Source of the DNA: Chloroflexota bacterium
GTDB taxonomy: Bacteria; Chloroflexota; Anaerolineae; Anaerolineales; VGOW01
Assembly (NCBI GenBank): GCA_016213135.1
Contig: JACRBQ010000141.1
Span: 1-33,908, forward strand
DNA: 33,908 nt
Reading direction: 5' to 3'
Shown here in pieces: positions 1-8,349 of the stretch (the stretch's first letter is position 1; every line of letters begins with the position of its first letter). A program made the translations under genes and the position numbers. Under the pieces are notes generated by a model. That model made no database searches. It was not told the origin of the DNA and was given only the letters and a program-made list of their open reading frames with translations.

Positions 1-194
1 AGTTGCCGCCCGAAAAACAAAGCGAAGTGCTCGATTTCGTCTCGTTCTTACAGCAACGGCTGGTGGTGACGCCACAGAGTGCTGAACAGCGCTCCCTGCG
101 CAAACACCCCGCCTTCGGCTCATGGCGCGGGCGCAAAGTTGACGCCCTCAAATATCAGCAGAATCTCCGCTCCGAGTGGAACGAGCGCGCATGA
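1..194 (+). CDS. DUF2281-like antitoxin fragment (5' end outside window)
   Basis: The reading frame is open from the window edge to TGA at 192-194. It begins LPPEKQSEVLDFVSFL, which matches the helix that follows the N-terminal segment in DUF2281-type small proteins, a family often paired with PIN-domain toxins. The first residues are therefore probably upstream of the window, and the TTG at position 3 is an internal Leu codon rather than a start. About 63 residues are visible, with a basic tail (R-K-H-P-A-F-G-S-W-R-G-R) that is common in this group. An ATGA overlap at 191-194 could start a partner gene, but that frame closes after about 24 codons with no PIN motifs. The family call is by motif recognition; a DNA-binding antitoxin role is an inference. 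Confidence 0.55.
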   Translation, partial: LPPEKQSEVLDFVSFLQQRLVVTPQSAEQRSLRKHPAFGSWRGRKVDALKYQQNLRSEWNERA

Positions 195-295
195 TTTCTG
201 CATCACACAGATGGAAGCGCTGGTCGGCGCGCAGGATGAATGACGTTCACGTATTGGCAGGCTGACACTTCGATCTGCCCGCTATGGCGAGCCGG

Positions 296-961
296 CTACG
301 CCGGGGCGAAAAGCGCCCGCAAGGTTTGAGCAGCGTCGTCATCCACAACCGCCAGCACTTCGTCACCCGCTTCAAACATCATATCGCCTTTGGGGATCAG
401 CACTTTGCCTTTGCGAATCACGGCGGCAATGACGCACGCTTCGGGCAGGCGCAGGTTCTTGAGGGCCACGCCGAGCGCTTTGGATTTGGCGGGGAGCTTT
501 TCTTCGACGAGCGCATACTGGCCGCGGCGCAGCTTCAGCAGGGTCATCATGTCGCCGAGCGACATCTCTTCGGCGATGAGCTTGGCCAGGATGTCGGCCT
601 GATTGAGGGCCACGTCCACGCCCATCTCGGCGTTGAACATCCACTCGTTGCGCGGGTCGTTGACGCGGGCGATGACGCGCGGCACGCCAAACTCAAAACG
701 GGCCAGGCTGGTAATGACGAGGTTGGCCTCGTCGGCGGCGGTGACCGCGGCCAGCACTTTGGCCCGCCGGATGCCCGCCGCCTCCAGCACCGTGGGCGAG
801 CTGCCGTCGCCCGCCAGCACCGATCCGGCGGGTAGCTCTCGTTGCAGGTGGTCAACCACGGCCGGCCGGTCGTCGATGATTTTGATTTCGTGGCCTTCGT
901 TGAGCAGCAGCACCGCGAGGTGCGATCCGACTTTGCCGCCGCCGACGATAATTACAAACAT
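296..961 (-). CDS. TrkA/RCK-type potassium channel or transporter regulatory subunit (second copy)
   Basis: The 221-aa product matches the soluble RCK subunits (TrkA, KtrA, CeoC) that sit on the cytoplasmic face of K+ transporters and gate them through nucleotide binding. The N-terminal Rossmann motif is IIVGGGKVGSHLA, and the acidic pair in IIDDRP ends the second strand, as expected for NAD/ATP ribose binding. Residues from about 140 form a compact RCK_C domain (KLPAKSKALGVALKNLRLP...LIPKGDMMFEAGDEVLAVV). I chose ATG 961 because an AGGAGG lies just upstream; the longer frame to 1156 would run into the previous gene. The gene follows the other TrkA-like gene after 17 bp and ends the island. 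Two adjacent trkA genes near an APC-type permease recall the mycobacterial ceoB/ceoC locus. The exact transporter partner is an inference. Confidence 0.85.
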   Translation of the reverse strand: MFVIIVGGGKVGSHLAVLLLNEGHEIKIIDDRPAVVDHLQRELPAGSVLAGDGSSPTVLEAAGIRRAKVLAAVTAADEANLVITSLARFEFGVPRVIARVNDPRNEWMFNAEMGVDVALNQADILAKLIAEEMSLGDMMTLLKLRRGQYALVEEKLPAKSKALGVALKNLRLPEACVIAAVIRKGKVLIPKGDMMFEAGDEVLAVVDDDAAQTLRALFAPA

Positions 962-978
962 GGGCTGCCTCCTGTGCC

Positions 979-1623
979 TTAACCGAGCAGGCTTTCCAGC
1001 CGTTCCATGGCCGACGACAAGACGGCCAGATGGACAAGATCGTTGTGTTGAAACTGCGTGCCGAAGAACGGGAGGAGGGCTTTGCCGCTGCGCGTGACGG
1101 CGATGACGGTGATTTCGCCGGGCACGGTGATATGGTTCACCGTGCGCCCCACCCATTGCGGCGGCGCCTCGATGGTGAGCACCGACACCTCGCCGCTGCC
1201 AAAGGTGAACACCGAGTCCATCTCATTGTGGGTGAGGGCCTCGTGGATGCGCTCGGCGCCCCAGGTGGTGGAGGAGATGGTGACCAGCCCCAGCCGCTGA
1301 TAGATTTCGGCGCGGCGCGGGTCGTAGAGGCGGGCCACCACTTTGGGCACGTGGAACACGTTGCGCGCCAGCCGCGCGGCGACGATGTTGGCATTGTCCG
1401 ACGAGCTGGTGGCGGCAAACGCTTCGGCGTGCTCGATGCCGGCCGCAATGAGAATATCACGGTCGAAGCCGATGCCGTGCACCGTGCGCCCATTGAATTG
1501 CGTGCCCAGCCGCGCCAGCGCGGCGGCGTCGTAATCCACCACGGTCACGTCGTGCCCTTCGTCGGCCAGCAGGCGGCTCACTTGCTCGCCCACCCGGCCA
1601 CACCCCATGATGATTACTTTCAT
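979..1623 (-). CDS. TrkA/RCK-type potassium uptake regulatory subunit (first copy)
   Basis: This 214-aa protein has the same two-domain plan as its neighbour: RCK_N with VIIMGCGRVGEQVS and the acidic VVDYD strand end, then RCK_C from about residue 135 (GRTVNHITVPGEITVIAVTRSGKALLP). TrkA subunits bind NAD(H), ATP or ADP and set the activity of membrane K+ transporters. ATG 1623 is preferred: it has AGGGAGG upstream and forms an ATGA overlap with the stop of the P-type ATPase gene, which implies translational coupling. The two TrkA-like proteins differ clearly in sequence, so they may form a hetero-oligomeric ring; this is an inference. No TrkH/KtrB membrane subunit is present, which leaves the KimA-like permease as the nearest candidate partner. 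Confidence 0.85.
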   Translation of the reverse strand: MKVIIMGCGRVGEQVSRLLADEGHDVTVVDYDAAALARLGTQFNGRTVHGIGFDRDILIAAGIEHAEAFAATSSSDNANIVAARLARNVFHVPKVVARLYDPRRAEIYQRLGLVTISSTTWGAERIHEALTHNEMDSVFTFGSGEVSVLTIEAPPQWVGRTVNHITVPGEITVIAVTRSGKALLPFFGTQFQHNDLVHLAVLSSAMERLESLLG

Positions 1624-4451
1624 GATGCCAAACCTCCCTGCGCGGCCAAAGTTTTTTGGCGGCGCGCCTGCTGCACCCGGCGCGCGATGGTTTTGCGGAT
1701 GCGGTCGAGGACATAGAGTAGGGGCGCATACAATGCCAGCGCCGGCCAATAGGGCAACGGAATGGGCAGGTGCCCAAAGAGCGTTGCCAGCGGCGGGACA
1801 TAGATGACCGAGAGCATGATGGCCCCGGCGGTCAAAATGCCCACGATGAGGTAGCGGTTGCTAAACAGGCCCAGCCCGCGCACCCGGTCGGTTTCGGTGC
1901 GGCAGGCGTAGGCGTTGCCGATTTGCGCGGCCACCACCCCGGCATAGAACACGGTGGTGGCGAGACTATACACCCGCCCCTCGGGCGTGGCGAGTCGCTG
2001 GGCAAAGGGCAGCCAATCGGAATGGGGCAGGTGGGCCAAATCGATGTACCCGGCCAGATAGTACACGGCAAAAAAGCCGCCATAGCATAGCGCGGTTTCA
2101 ATGCCGCCCAGCCACACCAGCGAGCGCAAGAACAGTCCGCGATCGAGCAGGGGCTGCGAGCGGCGGCGCGGCGGGCGGCGCATGACGTTTGGCTCCGGTT
2201 TTTCGGTGCCCAGGGCCAGCGCCGGCAACAGGTCCGAGCCGAGGTCAATGGCCAGGATTTGCAGCACGGTGAGCGCCAGCGGGATGTTGAAAAGAGAAGT
2301 GAGAATGAACGGGAAGATTTCGGGGACGTTGCTGGCGAAGATGTAGGCGATGAACTTGCGCAGGTTGTCGTACACGGCGCGGCCTTCTTCGATGGCGGTG
2401 ACGATGGCCGCAAAGTTGTCATCGGTGAGGATCACGTCGGCGGCCTCTTTGGCCACATCGGTGCCGGTGATGCCCATGGCAATGCCGATGTCGGCTTTGC
2501 GCAGCGCGGGCGCGTCGTTCACTCCGTCGCCGCTCACGGCCACCACGTCGCCCCGCGCCTGAAACGCGGACACCAACCGCAGCTTGTGCTCGGGCGCCAT
2601 GCGCGCGCACAGCACCGTGCCGCCCAGCGCGGCTTGCAGATCGGCGTCGCTCATGGCGTCCACTTCCGCGCCGGTGATGATGCGCGGGGCGGGCGCGTTG
2701 GGCGGCAGCATGCCCACGCGGCGGGCCAGCGATTCGGCGGTCAGGCCGTAATCGCCGGTGATCATCACCATGCGAATGCCGGCCTGATGACAGGCGCGCA
2801 CGGCGGCGGCCACTTCGAGGCGCGGCGGGTCCATCATGGCTACCAGCCCGAGAAAGGTCAACCCCTGTTCGACTTGCCCGGCCACATAGGCCCCGGAACG
2901 GGACGGCAGTTCGCGCCGGGCCAGCGCCAGCACGCGCAGCGCGTTGCGGGCGTAATCGTCGTTGGCCGCCAAAATGTCGGCGCGGGTTTTGTTATCCAGC
3001 GGCCGCGCCTGCCCGTTAAGCAGCACCTGCGAACACAATTGCAGCACCTCTCTGGGCGCGCCTTTCACAAACGCCACCTCGCTGCCGCTGAGGGTGTCGC
3101 GGTGGATGGTGCTCATGCGCTTGCGGCGGGCGTCGAAGGGCAGTTCGTGGATGCGCGGAAACAGGGCGCTCACGGCGTGGGGGTCGGCGCCGCCTTTAAG
3201 CGCCATGACCAGCAGGGCCGCTTCGGTCTGATCCCCCAGGGCCGTCCACTGCGGGCGCTCGACCGAGGGGGCCGTGAGGCGGGCGTTGTTGCACAGCAGC
3301 GCGGCGCTGCTCAACGTATTGAAGTCTGACTCGCAGGCCGCCCCAACGGGCGAGGGCGTGAACGCGCCCGTTGGCTCGTAGCCCACTCCCGATACGGTGA
3401 GCCGGTGGCCGCTCACCCACAGGTCGCGCACGGTCATTTGATTTTGCGTAAGCGTGCCGCTCTTGTCGGTGCAGATGACCGAGACGTTGCCGAGGGTTTC
3501 GACCGAGGCCAGTTTTTTGACCAACACCCCTCGCCCCGCCAGTCGCTGCACGGCCCGCGCCAGCGAAAGGGTGACGGTGGGCAGCAGCCCCTCCGGCACG
3601 GCGGCGACGATGATACCGATGGCGAGGATGAAGGCTTCAATATCCGGAATGGTAGCGTCGAGCAAGCCGTCGAGCAGCACAATGACGCCGATGCCAATGG
3701 CTACCAATGATATGAGGCGAGTGACTTGCGCGATGCCGCGCTGAAGCGAGCTGGGTTCTTCGGGCACGGTTTGGGTGAGGTTGGCAATGCGCCCGAACTG
3801 GGTGACCATGCCCGTGGCGAATACCACGGCCCGCCCTGTGCCCGACACCACCGACGTCCCGGCGAATACGAGATTGGAGCGTTCCAGTTCGGTCAACCCG
3901 TCGCGGAGCGAGGCATCGGCGGTTTTGCGGACGGGCATGGCTTCGCCGGTGAGGATGGCGTTGTTGGTGCGCAGCCCGTATTCTTCCACCACGCGGGCAT
4001 CGGCGGGGATGTTGTCGCCTTCGGCCAGCACCAGCACGTCGCCGGGGACGATTTCGCCGGCGAGGGTTTTCATCTCTTGTCCGGCGCGCGCCACCCGCGC
4101 ATAAGCCGGCAGGATTTTTTTCAGCGCGGCCACGGCCCGCTCGGCGCGGTATTCCTGCCAGAACGAGAATGCGGCGTTGACGAGGACGACGATGAAGATG
4201 ACGCTGCCCAGGGCCACGCGTCCGCCGGCAACGGAAAGCGCCACCGCCGCCCACAGCAGCAGCGCCATGAGGTGGGTGACGTGTCCGGCAAACCGCCGCC
4301 ACAACGGCTGGAGCGGCGGCTCGCGCACCACATTGGTTCCGTAGAGCGATAGGCGCGCCTGAGCCTCTTCGGGCGTGAGGCCATCGGGCGACGACTCCAG
4401 AGCCAGATAGACATCCGGGATGCTCAGGGCATGAATGGGTTGGGAGTTCAC
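1620..4451 (-). CDS. P-type cation ATPase, Na,K-ATPase alpha-like (P2C-type) subgroup
   Basis: This 943-aa P2-type ATPase has an N-terminal cation ATPase domain, actuator loop motif LTGEA (E170), phosphorylation motif DKSGTLT (D329), nucleotide-domain KGAP (463-466), ITGD (564-567), GDGVNDAPA (641-649) and a C-terminal membrane domain. Transport-site signatures are closer to eukaryotic Na,K/H,K-ATPase alpha subunits than to Ca2+ pumps: VPEGLLPTVT in M4 (E287), SNVPEIFPF in M5 (E711) and IDLGSD in M6 (D736, D740). All four acidic positions that bind Na+ and K+ in the animal pump are kept. The active-site Thr after DK is Ser, and the TGES motif reads TGEA. The start is GTG 4451, with a weak ribosome site. 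It lies between a KimA-like permease gene (66 bp gap) and trkA (ATGA overlap). K+ uptake or Na+ export is an inference from motifs and context; no beta-subunit gene is seen. Confidence 0.88.
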   Translation of the reverse strand: MNSQPIHALSIPDVYLALESSPDGLTPEEAQARLSLYGTNVVREPPLQPLWRRFAGHVTHLMALLLWAAVALSVAGGRVALGSVIFIVVLVNAAFSFWQEYRAERAVAALKKILPAYARVARAGQEMKTLAGEIVPGDVLVLAEGDNIPADARVVEEYGLRTNNAILTGEAMPVRKTADASLRDGLTELERSNLVFAGTSVVSGTGRAVVFATGMVTQFGRIANLTQTVPEEPSSLQRGIAQVTRLISLVAIGIGVIVLLDGLLDATIPDIEAFILAIGIIVAAVPEGLLPTVTLSLARAVQRLAGRGVLVKKLASVETLGNVSVICTDKSGTLTQNQMTVRDLWVSGHRLTVSGVGYEPTGAFTPSPVGAACESDFNTLSSAALLCNNARLTAPSVERPQWTALGDQTEAALLVMALKGGADPHAVSALFPRIHELPFDARRKRMSTIHRDTLSGSEVAFVKGAPREVLQLCSQVLLNGQARPLDNKTRADILAANDDYARNALRVLALARRELPSRSGAYVAGQVEQGLTFLGLVAMMDPPRLEVAAAVRACHQAGIRMVMITGDYGLTAESLARRVGMLPPNAPAPRIITGAEVDAMSDADLQAALGGTVLCARMAPEHKLRLVSAFQARGDVVAVSGDGVNDAPALRKADIGIAMGITGTDVAKEAADVILTDDNFAAIVTAIEEGRAVYDNLRKFIAYIFASNVPEIFPFILTSLFNIPLALTVLQILAIDLGSDLLPALALGTEKPEPNVMRRPPRRRSQPLLDRGLFLRSLVWLGGIETALCYGGFFAVYYLAGYIDLAHLPHSDWLPFAQRLATPEGRVYSLATTVFYAGVVAAQIGNAYACRTETDRVRGLGLFSNRYLIVGILTAGAIMLSVIYVPPLATLFGHLPIPLPYWPALALYAPLLYVLDRIRKTIARRVQQARRQKTLAAQGGLAS

Positions 4452-4517
4452 GGAGCGCTATCCGAAGGTTGACACCCGTGCCGGGTGCGCGTGCGCCCGC
4501 ACGGACAGGGCCGATCG

Positions 4518-6362
4518 TTATGAGGTTTTGTCGACGGGTTCGGCGGTTACGCTCGGCTGGCCGCCGAGGCGCGGCTCAGGCTTGGGCTGGTTGTCCATAT
4601 ACTGCGCCAGCAACGAGGGCGCTTCGGGGTGGTCGACGTGCAACGAATGGTCGTAATCGCCGGCCGGCGCAGGCTCGTACCGCACCGGGCGGCGCACGCC
4701 GAGGAGTTCAAAGAAGCGCGAGATGCCGATGAGCAAACCGTAGCGGTATTCCTGCATCTTGAGCGACTGCCATTCGACAATGGAAGCCATTGCGCCCTGC
4801 ACCCGGGCTTTGTCGCGCACGATGCGGTGAATCTGCTTCGGGTCGCGGTAGCCCAGCGGCGAGAGCAGCATGGCGTGCGCCGCCAGCGCGAGCACGCTGA
4901 AGGAGATGAGAACGACCCAACCGCCTTCCTGCCACTTACCCGCAATTTGGCCGACGAATACCACTGCCGCAAGCACGGCAACCAACGTGGCGCCGGCGGC
5001 GCCCCACGTGCGCGCGCGGCCCGTGAACTGCGCGAGCACATGTTTGCGGATGGCCAACCCCATGACCATGATGGGCATGAAAACGCCCACTCCGTAATAG
5101 GGCAGGGCCAGCGTCGTTTGCCCGCGCACCAGCAGCATGATCAGAACCGAAATGCCGAAGGTGATAGTGACCGACCGCGTGAACGTGCCGCGCGGGTCGC
5201 GGTAGACGATGGCCTCGGGAATTTCGCCGATGGCCACATCACGCCATTCGGTGGCCTGGGCATCCTGAAAGGCCGTCATGGAGGCCGCGGCCAGCAGGGC
5301 CACCGCCAGTAGCTGGTAAACCCAGAACAGAACAGTGCCGCCGGGAATCTCTCCAAAGCCGATGGCGGCCAGGTTGCCGATCAGGGTGCGCCCCAGCGTA
5401 CCGTCGAACACGTTGAAGCGGATGGCAAAGAAGGTGAGGAACAGGGTGGTGAGTCCGCCGTAGAAGAGAAACGAGGTCTGCACAAAGCGGCCGATGCCCG
5501 ATTTGCCGCTGTAGAAATTCCACAGGCTGTTGAGTTTCGGCAGGTGTTGCTTGCCCCACTTGACAATCGCCGCGTCCTCGTTGATGACGAACTGGATACC
5601 GTTGGACATGGCTTCGAGGCCGGTGAGGGCCACCATACCCTTCATGGACGCGGTGAGCAGATGCAAAAGGGCCTGCCCCAGCGAAGCCGCTTTGACGGCG
5701 GCAGTGTCGGGCACGGCCGGTACTCCCTTGAAGTGCGCCACGAACAGGCCAACGGCCATCACGATCGTCAGCATCACAAAAATGCCCAGCATGGTAAAGG
5801 TGACCTGCGCCGATTCGCCGCGCCCGCGAATGGTGAGATACCAGGTGATTGAGGCCAGCAGCGCGCCGATGAGGAAGTGCCAGAACCACTCCACGTGGGC
5901 GAGGCTGAGGAAGAAGATGCGAATCTGATCAATGGACAGCAACTGGTCGCCGCCGGAAAGGGCCGACACCACGATAGTCAGAACGTAGTCTTGAATAAGG
6001 GTGACGGCGACAATCAGGCTGAGCGTGGGGGCCAGATAGCGCATGGAGGCAGTGTACGAGCCGCCGCCCTCGTTGAACACGCCCAGCGAATACATGTACA
6101 GCGCGCCGAACACCAGGTTGGCGATGCCAATCACCAATACCGCGAGATAAGCGTAGTTCTGCAGGCCGTAGGGATGCAGGGCGCTCATCATCTCGCCGGT
6201 GGCATAGAAGTACGAGGTGAAGTAGTCCACGCCAAAGAGGGCCACGGCGGCCAGCAGGCCGATTTGCCCCGCGCCGTGCACGTGGGCGTCATCCTTCTTC
6301 TCGCGCGGCGAGACTCTATAGGCGATGACGACAATGATGACCAGCAGGATGATAGAAAACAT
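4518..6362 (-). CDS. APC-fold permease, KimA-like probable potassium transporter
   Basis: This 614-aa integral membrane protein has about 12 hydrophobic segments followed by a hydrophilic tail of roughly 100 residues. The segment GVFNEGGGSYTASMRYL and the following helix with IQDYVLTIVVSALSGGDQL match the APC-superfamily group that includes Bacillus KimA (YdaO), a high-affinity K+/H+ symporter, and mycobacterial permeases located beside ceoB/ceoC. Earlier annotation of such proteins as amino-acid permeases is common. It sits 3 bp after the unrecognised 372-aa gene, with ATG 6362 and a weak AGTGA ribosome site. The adjacent trkA pair, cation ATPase and KdpDE-like regulators favour K+ as substrate. 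The family assignment is fairly sure; K+ specificity is an inference. Confidence 0.75.
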   Translation of the reverse strand: MFSIILLVIIVVIAYRVSPREKKDDAHVHGAGQIGLLAAVALFGVDYFTSYFYATGEMMSALHPYGLQNYAYLAVLVIGIANLVFGALYMYSLGVFNEGGGSYTASMRYLAPTLSLIVAVTLIQDYVLTIVVSALSGGDQLLSIDQIRIFFLSLAHVEWFWHFLIGALLASITWYLTIRGRGESAQVTFTMLGIFVMLTIVMAVGLFVAHFKGVPAVPDTAAVKAASLGQALLHLLTASMKGMVALTGLEAMSNGIQFVINEDAAIVKWGKQHLPKLNSLWNFYSGKSGIGRFVQTSFLFYGGLTTLFLTFFAIRFNVFDGTLGRTLIGNLAAIGFGEIPGGTVLFWVYQLLAVALLAAASMTAFQDAQATEWRDVAIGEIPEAIVYRDPRGTFTRSVTITFGISVLIMLLVRGQTTLALPYYGVGVFMPIMVMGLAIRKHVLAQFTGRARTWGAAGATLVAVLAAVVFVGQIAGKWQEGGWVVLISFSVLALAAHAMLLSPLGYRDPKQIHRIVRDKARVQGAMASIVEWQSLKMQEYRYGLLIGISRFFELLGVRRPVRYEPAPAGDYDHSLHVDHPEAPSLLAQYMDNQPKPEPRLGGQPSVTAEPVDKTS

Positions 6363-6365
6363 ATT

Positions 6366-7484
6366 TCACTTTTTTGTGTCGAAGGCTGCTTCCAACGCCT
6401 TCAATTCGGCAAGCAAGTGCTTGCGGGTGGAGGGGCTGAGCCGTGTATCCTGCGCCACTTTGGCATGCTCCTCGCGCGCGGCGCGCACCACAAACGCCGG
6501 AACAAACATGATGCGCCCGGCAGGGATGATTTCGAACGGGTGCGTTTCCATATGCAGCGTTTGATCGTCGAAGTACGGCAGGCTGAGGCTCAGGCCGCGG
6601 TTGAGGTCGTTGGCTGAGGCCCGCCGCTTGATGATCTGGATGATTTCGTTGGTCTTGTAGCGCGCCAAAGCGCGCCCCTGGTTGACGAGCTGGCCCAATA
6701 TGCCGTAACGCTTTTGTTGATAAACATCGTCGGCCACGATGTACGGCGCCAGCGCCACGGCGGCATGCAGCACCGTGAGGAACCGCTGCATCGAGCCGAC
6801 GTGCGCCTCGGCCTGGTTCACCGAGTTCACCAGCAAGCGGTCTTCGTCGTCGAAGGCCACCCATTGCGGCAGGTAAAAGCGGCGCGCCGCCGGCACATAA
6901 GGCACCAGCAGTTCGCCGCGCCCGGCCTCGCTTTCGCCGGAGCCTTCTTCGGCAATCGCGTCACCGGTCGAGGTGATGGCCGATGCCGGTTCCAGCGCGT
7001 CGCCCATCGGAACGGTGGGAATCTCTTCGCCCTCGGCGGCGATGTAGTTCACCGTGCGTCCGGAGGGCAACACACCGCGCACCAAATGTGTCACCGTGGC
7101 ATGGCGCATCAATCCCGCGCTTGCGGCCACGGCCGGGTGGGTCGATTGCTCCAACTCGCTCAGCCGCTGGCGCAGGGCTGCGCCGGTGTCGGCGCGAGTC
7201 AGGCGGTCTATCAGGCCGCCTGCCATTTGGTCGCGATCCTCCGGCGGCACGGCCGCTGCCGGGCCGCCCGTTTGGGTCACCACGCGGTCGGGCAGGTTGA
7301 ACCGCACCTGCGAAACGTGCTGGATGATGGCGTCGGCCAGTTGCCGCGCCTGAGCTTCAAAGAACCGTTGCACGATAGCCGGTTGAGCGCCAAACAGCGC
7401 CTGCCAGCTTTCATATTCCTGCCTGAGTTGGCTGGCCGGACCTTGAAGCGGGGGAGTGGGAGTGTGTGTAAGCATGGGAGTCAC
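6366..7484 (-). CDS. Unrecognised soluble protein in the cation island
   Basis: I do not recognise this 372-aa protein. It has no signal peptide and no clear membrane helix, apart from a short hydrophobic stretch near residues 240-255 (FLTVLHAAVALAPYIVADD). The N-terminal half is helical and polar (SWQALFGAQPAIVQRFFEAQARQLADAI). The middle has an acidic linker rich in Glu and Gly (near 170-190). The C-terminal part has a strand-rich patch (HPFEIIPAGRIMFVPAFVV), followed by a charged helix. The start GTG 7484 overlaps the stop of the UspA-like gene as GTGA; ATG 7475, three codons in, is an alternative. It is wedged between a membrane-anchored UspA-like protein and the KimA-like permease with a 3-bp gap, so a role as an accessory or regulator of that permease is plausible but unproven. 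Confidence 0.7.
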   Translation of the reverse strand: MTPMLTHTPTPPLQGPASQLRQEYESWQALFGAQPAIVQRFFEAQARQLADAIIQHVSQVRFNLPDRVVTQTGGPAAAVPPEDRDQMAGGLIDRLTRADTGAALRQRLSELEQSTHPAVAASAGLMRHATVTHLVRGVLPSGRTVNYIAAEGEEIPTVPMGDALEPASAITSTGDAIAEEGSGESEAGRGELLVPYVPAARRFYLPQWVAFDDEDRLLVNSVNQAEAHVGSMQRFLTVLHAAVALAPYIVADDVYQQKRYGILGQLVNQGRALARYKTNEIIQIIKRRASANDLNRGLSLSLPYFDDQTLHMETHPFEIIPAGRIMFVPAFVVRAAREEHAKVAQDTRLSPSTRKHLLAELKALEAAFDTKK

Positions 7485-8152
7485 TTCGCTTGCGAATTAG
7501 ATAGATGGAACCACAGTGCAATGAGGCCGTATTCGGCCACCACGGAAAGTGTCATGAGTAATGTATAAGGCCGCGCCGTCGCCAGAAAGCGCTGAATGAC
7601 AATCTGCGCGGCAGTGAACACGGCTACGATCAAGGCCGGGATCGATTGCATCAGCCAGGCCTGGGCCCGCGAGCGCGCCGGTAAGCTCTTGGGATACACG
7701 CCGACGAAAATGTAGACCGGCATGCCCAGTTCGCGGACAACTGCCTGGCCCAGCGCCAAACCATGGCGGGCGCGTTGCTCCGCGTGGCAAACGACGAGGT
7801 CGCCCGGCCGGCCCACCGCGTGCACCACATCCAACCAATCGCGGCCCAATCCCAGGCAGGTATCCACGTGCAACCGTTCGTCGCGGGTGAGGGCGGCCAG
7901 CGTGGCCAGGTGGCGCCGCACGCGCATTTCATCGTCGGGCTGCGAACATAGGCCCACCAGCAGCACATCCAACGCGCGCGGCGAGGCCAACGACCAGAGC
8001 TGTTTGGCCAATTCGCCATCGGCCTCTTCGACTGCCGGCACCAAAGCCACCAGGCGGCGGGCGGGGGGCAACGGCCGGTCGGCAGGCATAAGCAGCCCGG
8101 ACACACGCACGCTCGGGTCGGTTAATTCGGAGCGCGATTGCAGAGTAGACAT
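7481..8152 (-). CDS. UspA-like protein with two C-terminal membrane helices
   Basis: This product of about 223 aa begins with a universal-stress-protein-like Rossmann domain (RRLVALVPAVEEADGELAKQLWSLA... to ...GQAVVRELGMPVYIFVG). It ends with two hydrophobic helices (SIPALIVAVFTAAQIVIQRFL and LLMTLSVVAEYGLIALWFHL). The layout resembles the UspA-like middle section of KdpD, which is absent from the sensor kinase encoded just upstream. I prefer ATG 8152 (GGGGAT upstream); GTG 8227 would add 25 residues but its ribosome site is poor. It opens the six-gene minus-strand run and shares a GTGA overlap with the next gene. It could be a membrane-bound nucleotide sensor for the island, which is an inference. 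The UspA assignment rests on overall pattern and is moderately sure. Confidence 0.6.
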   Translation of the reverse strand: MSTLQSRSELTDPSVRVSGLLMPADRPLPPARRLVALVPAVEEADGELAKQLWSLASPRALDVLLVGLCSQPDDEMRVRRHLATLAALTRDERLHVDTCLGLGRDWLDVVHAVGRPGDLVVCHAEQRARHGLALGQAVVRELGMPVYIFVGVYPKSLPARSRAQAWLMQSIPALIVAVFTAAQIVIQRFLATARPYTLLMTLSVVAEYGLIALWFHLSNSQAK

Positions 8153-8242
8153 GACAGCCAAATCCCCGCCGCTTCGCTCGGAGCGCCTGCTCAAAGAAAG
8201 TTGCGCAAATTTCTTGAATGTACTCACATCGTATCAGTCGCG

Positions 8243-8271
8243 GATAAAACCGAAACAAAAGTTTTGGGCAA
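8243..8271 (-). promoter_or_regulatory. Possible promoter for the potassium/cation operon
   Basis: On the minus strand TTGCCC (8271-8266) and TTTATC (8248-8243) are 17 bp apart, just downstream of the kdpE terminator position and about 90 bp before the preferred start at 8152. A second candidate -10, TACGAT, lies at 8233-8228. No KdpE operator could be assigned with confidence. Confidence 0.3.
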
Positions 8272-8284
8272 CCCCATAAAGGAC

Positions 8285-8313
8285 AAATAAAAAAGCGCCC
8301 AGACTCGGGCGCT
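8285..8313 (-). terminator. Intrinsic terminator after the kdpE-like gene
   Basis: Read on the minus strand, a 7-bp stem AGCGCCC/GGGCGCT (8313-8307 with 8300-8294) with a 6-nt loop is followed directly by a T-rich run (8293-8285). It lies 37 bp past the kdpE stop. It separates the aldo/keto reductase-kdpD-kdpE unit from the cation-transport operon. Confidence 0.85.
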
Positions 8314-8349
8314 CAGGTCACAAGCACTGTCGCAACTGCCGTCCGGCGG

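Noticed and set aside
4452-4517. Small gene between the permease and ATPase genes
   Set aside because: The 66-bp gap has no ribosome site or meaningful open frame; it seems to be just a spacer.
8153-8284. c-di-AMP (ydaO) riboswitch for the KimA-like operon
   Set aside because: The leader of about 130 bp lacks the long conserved paired core of this riboswitch, and the permease is the third gene of the run.
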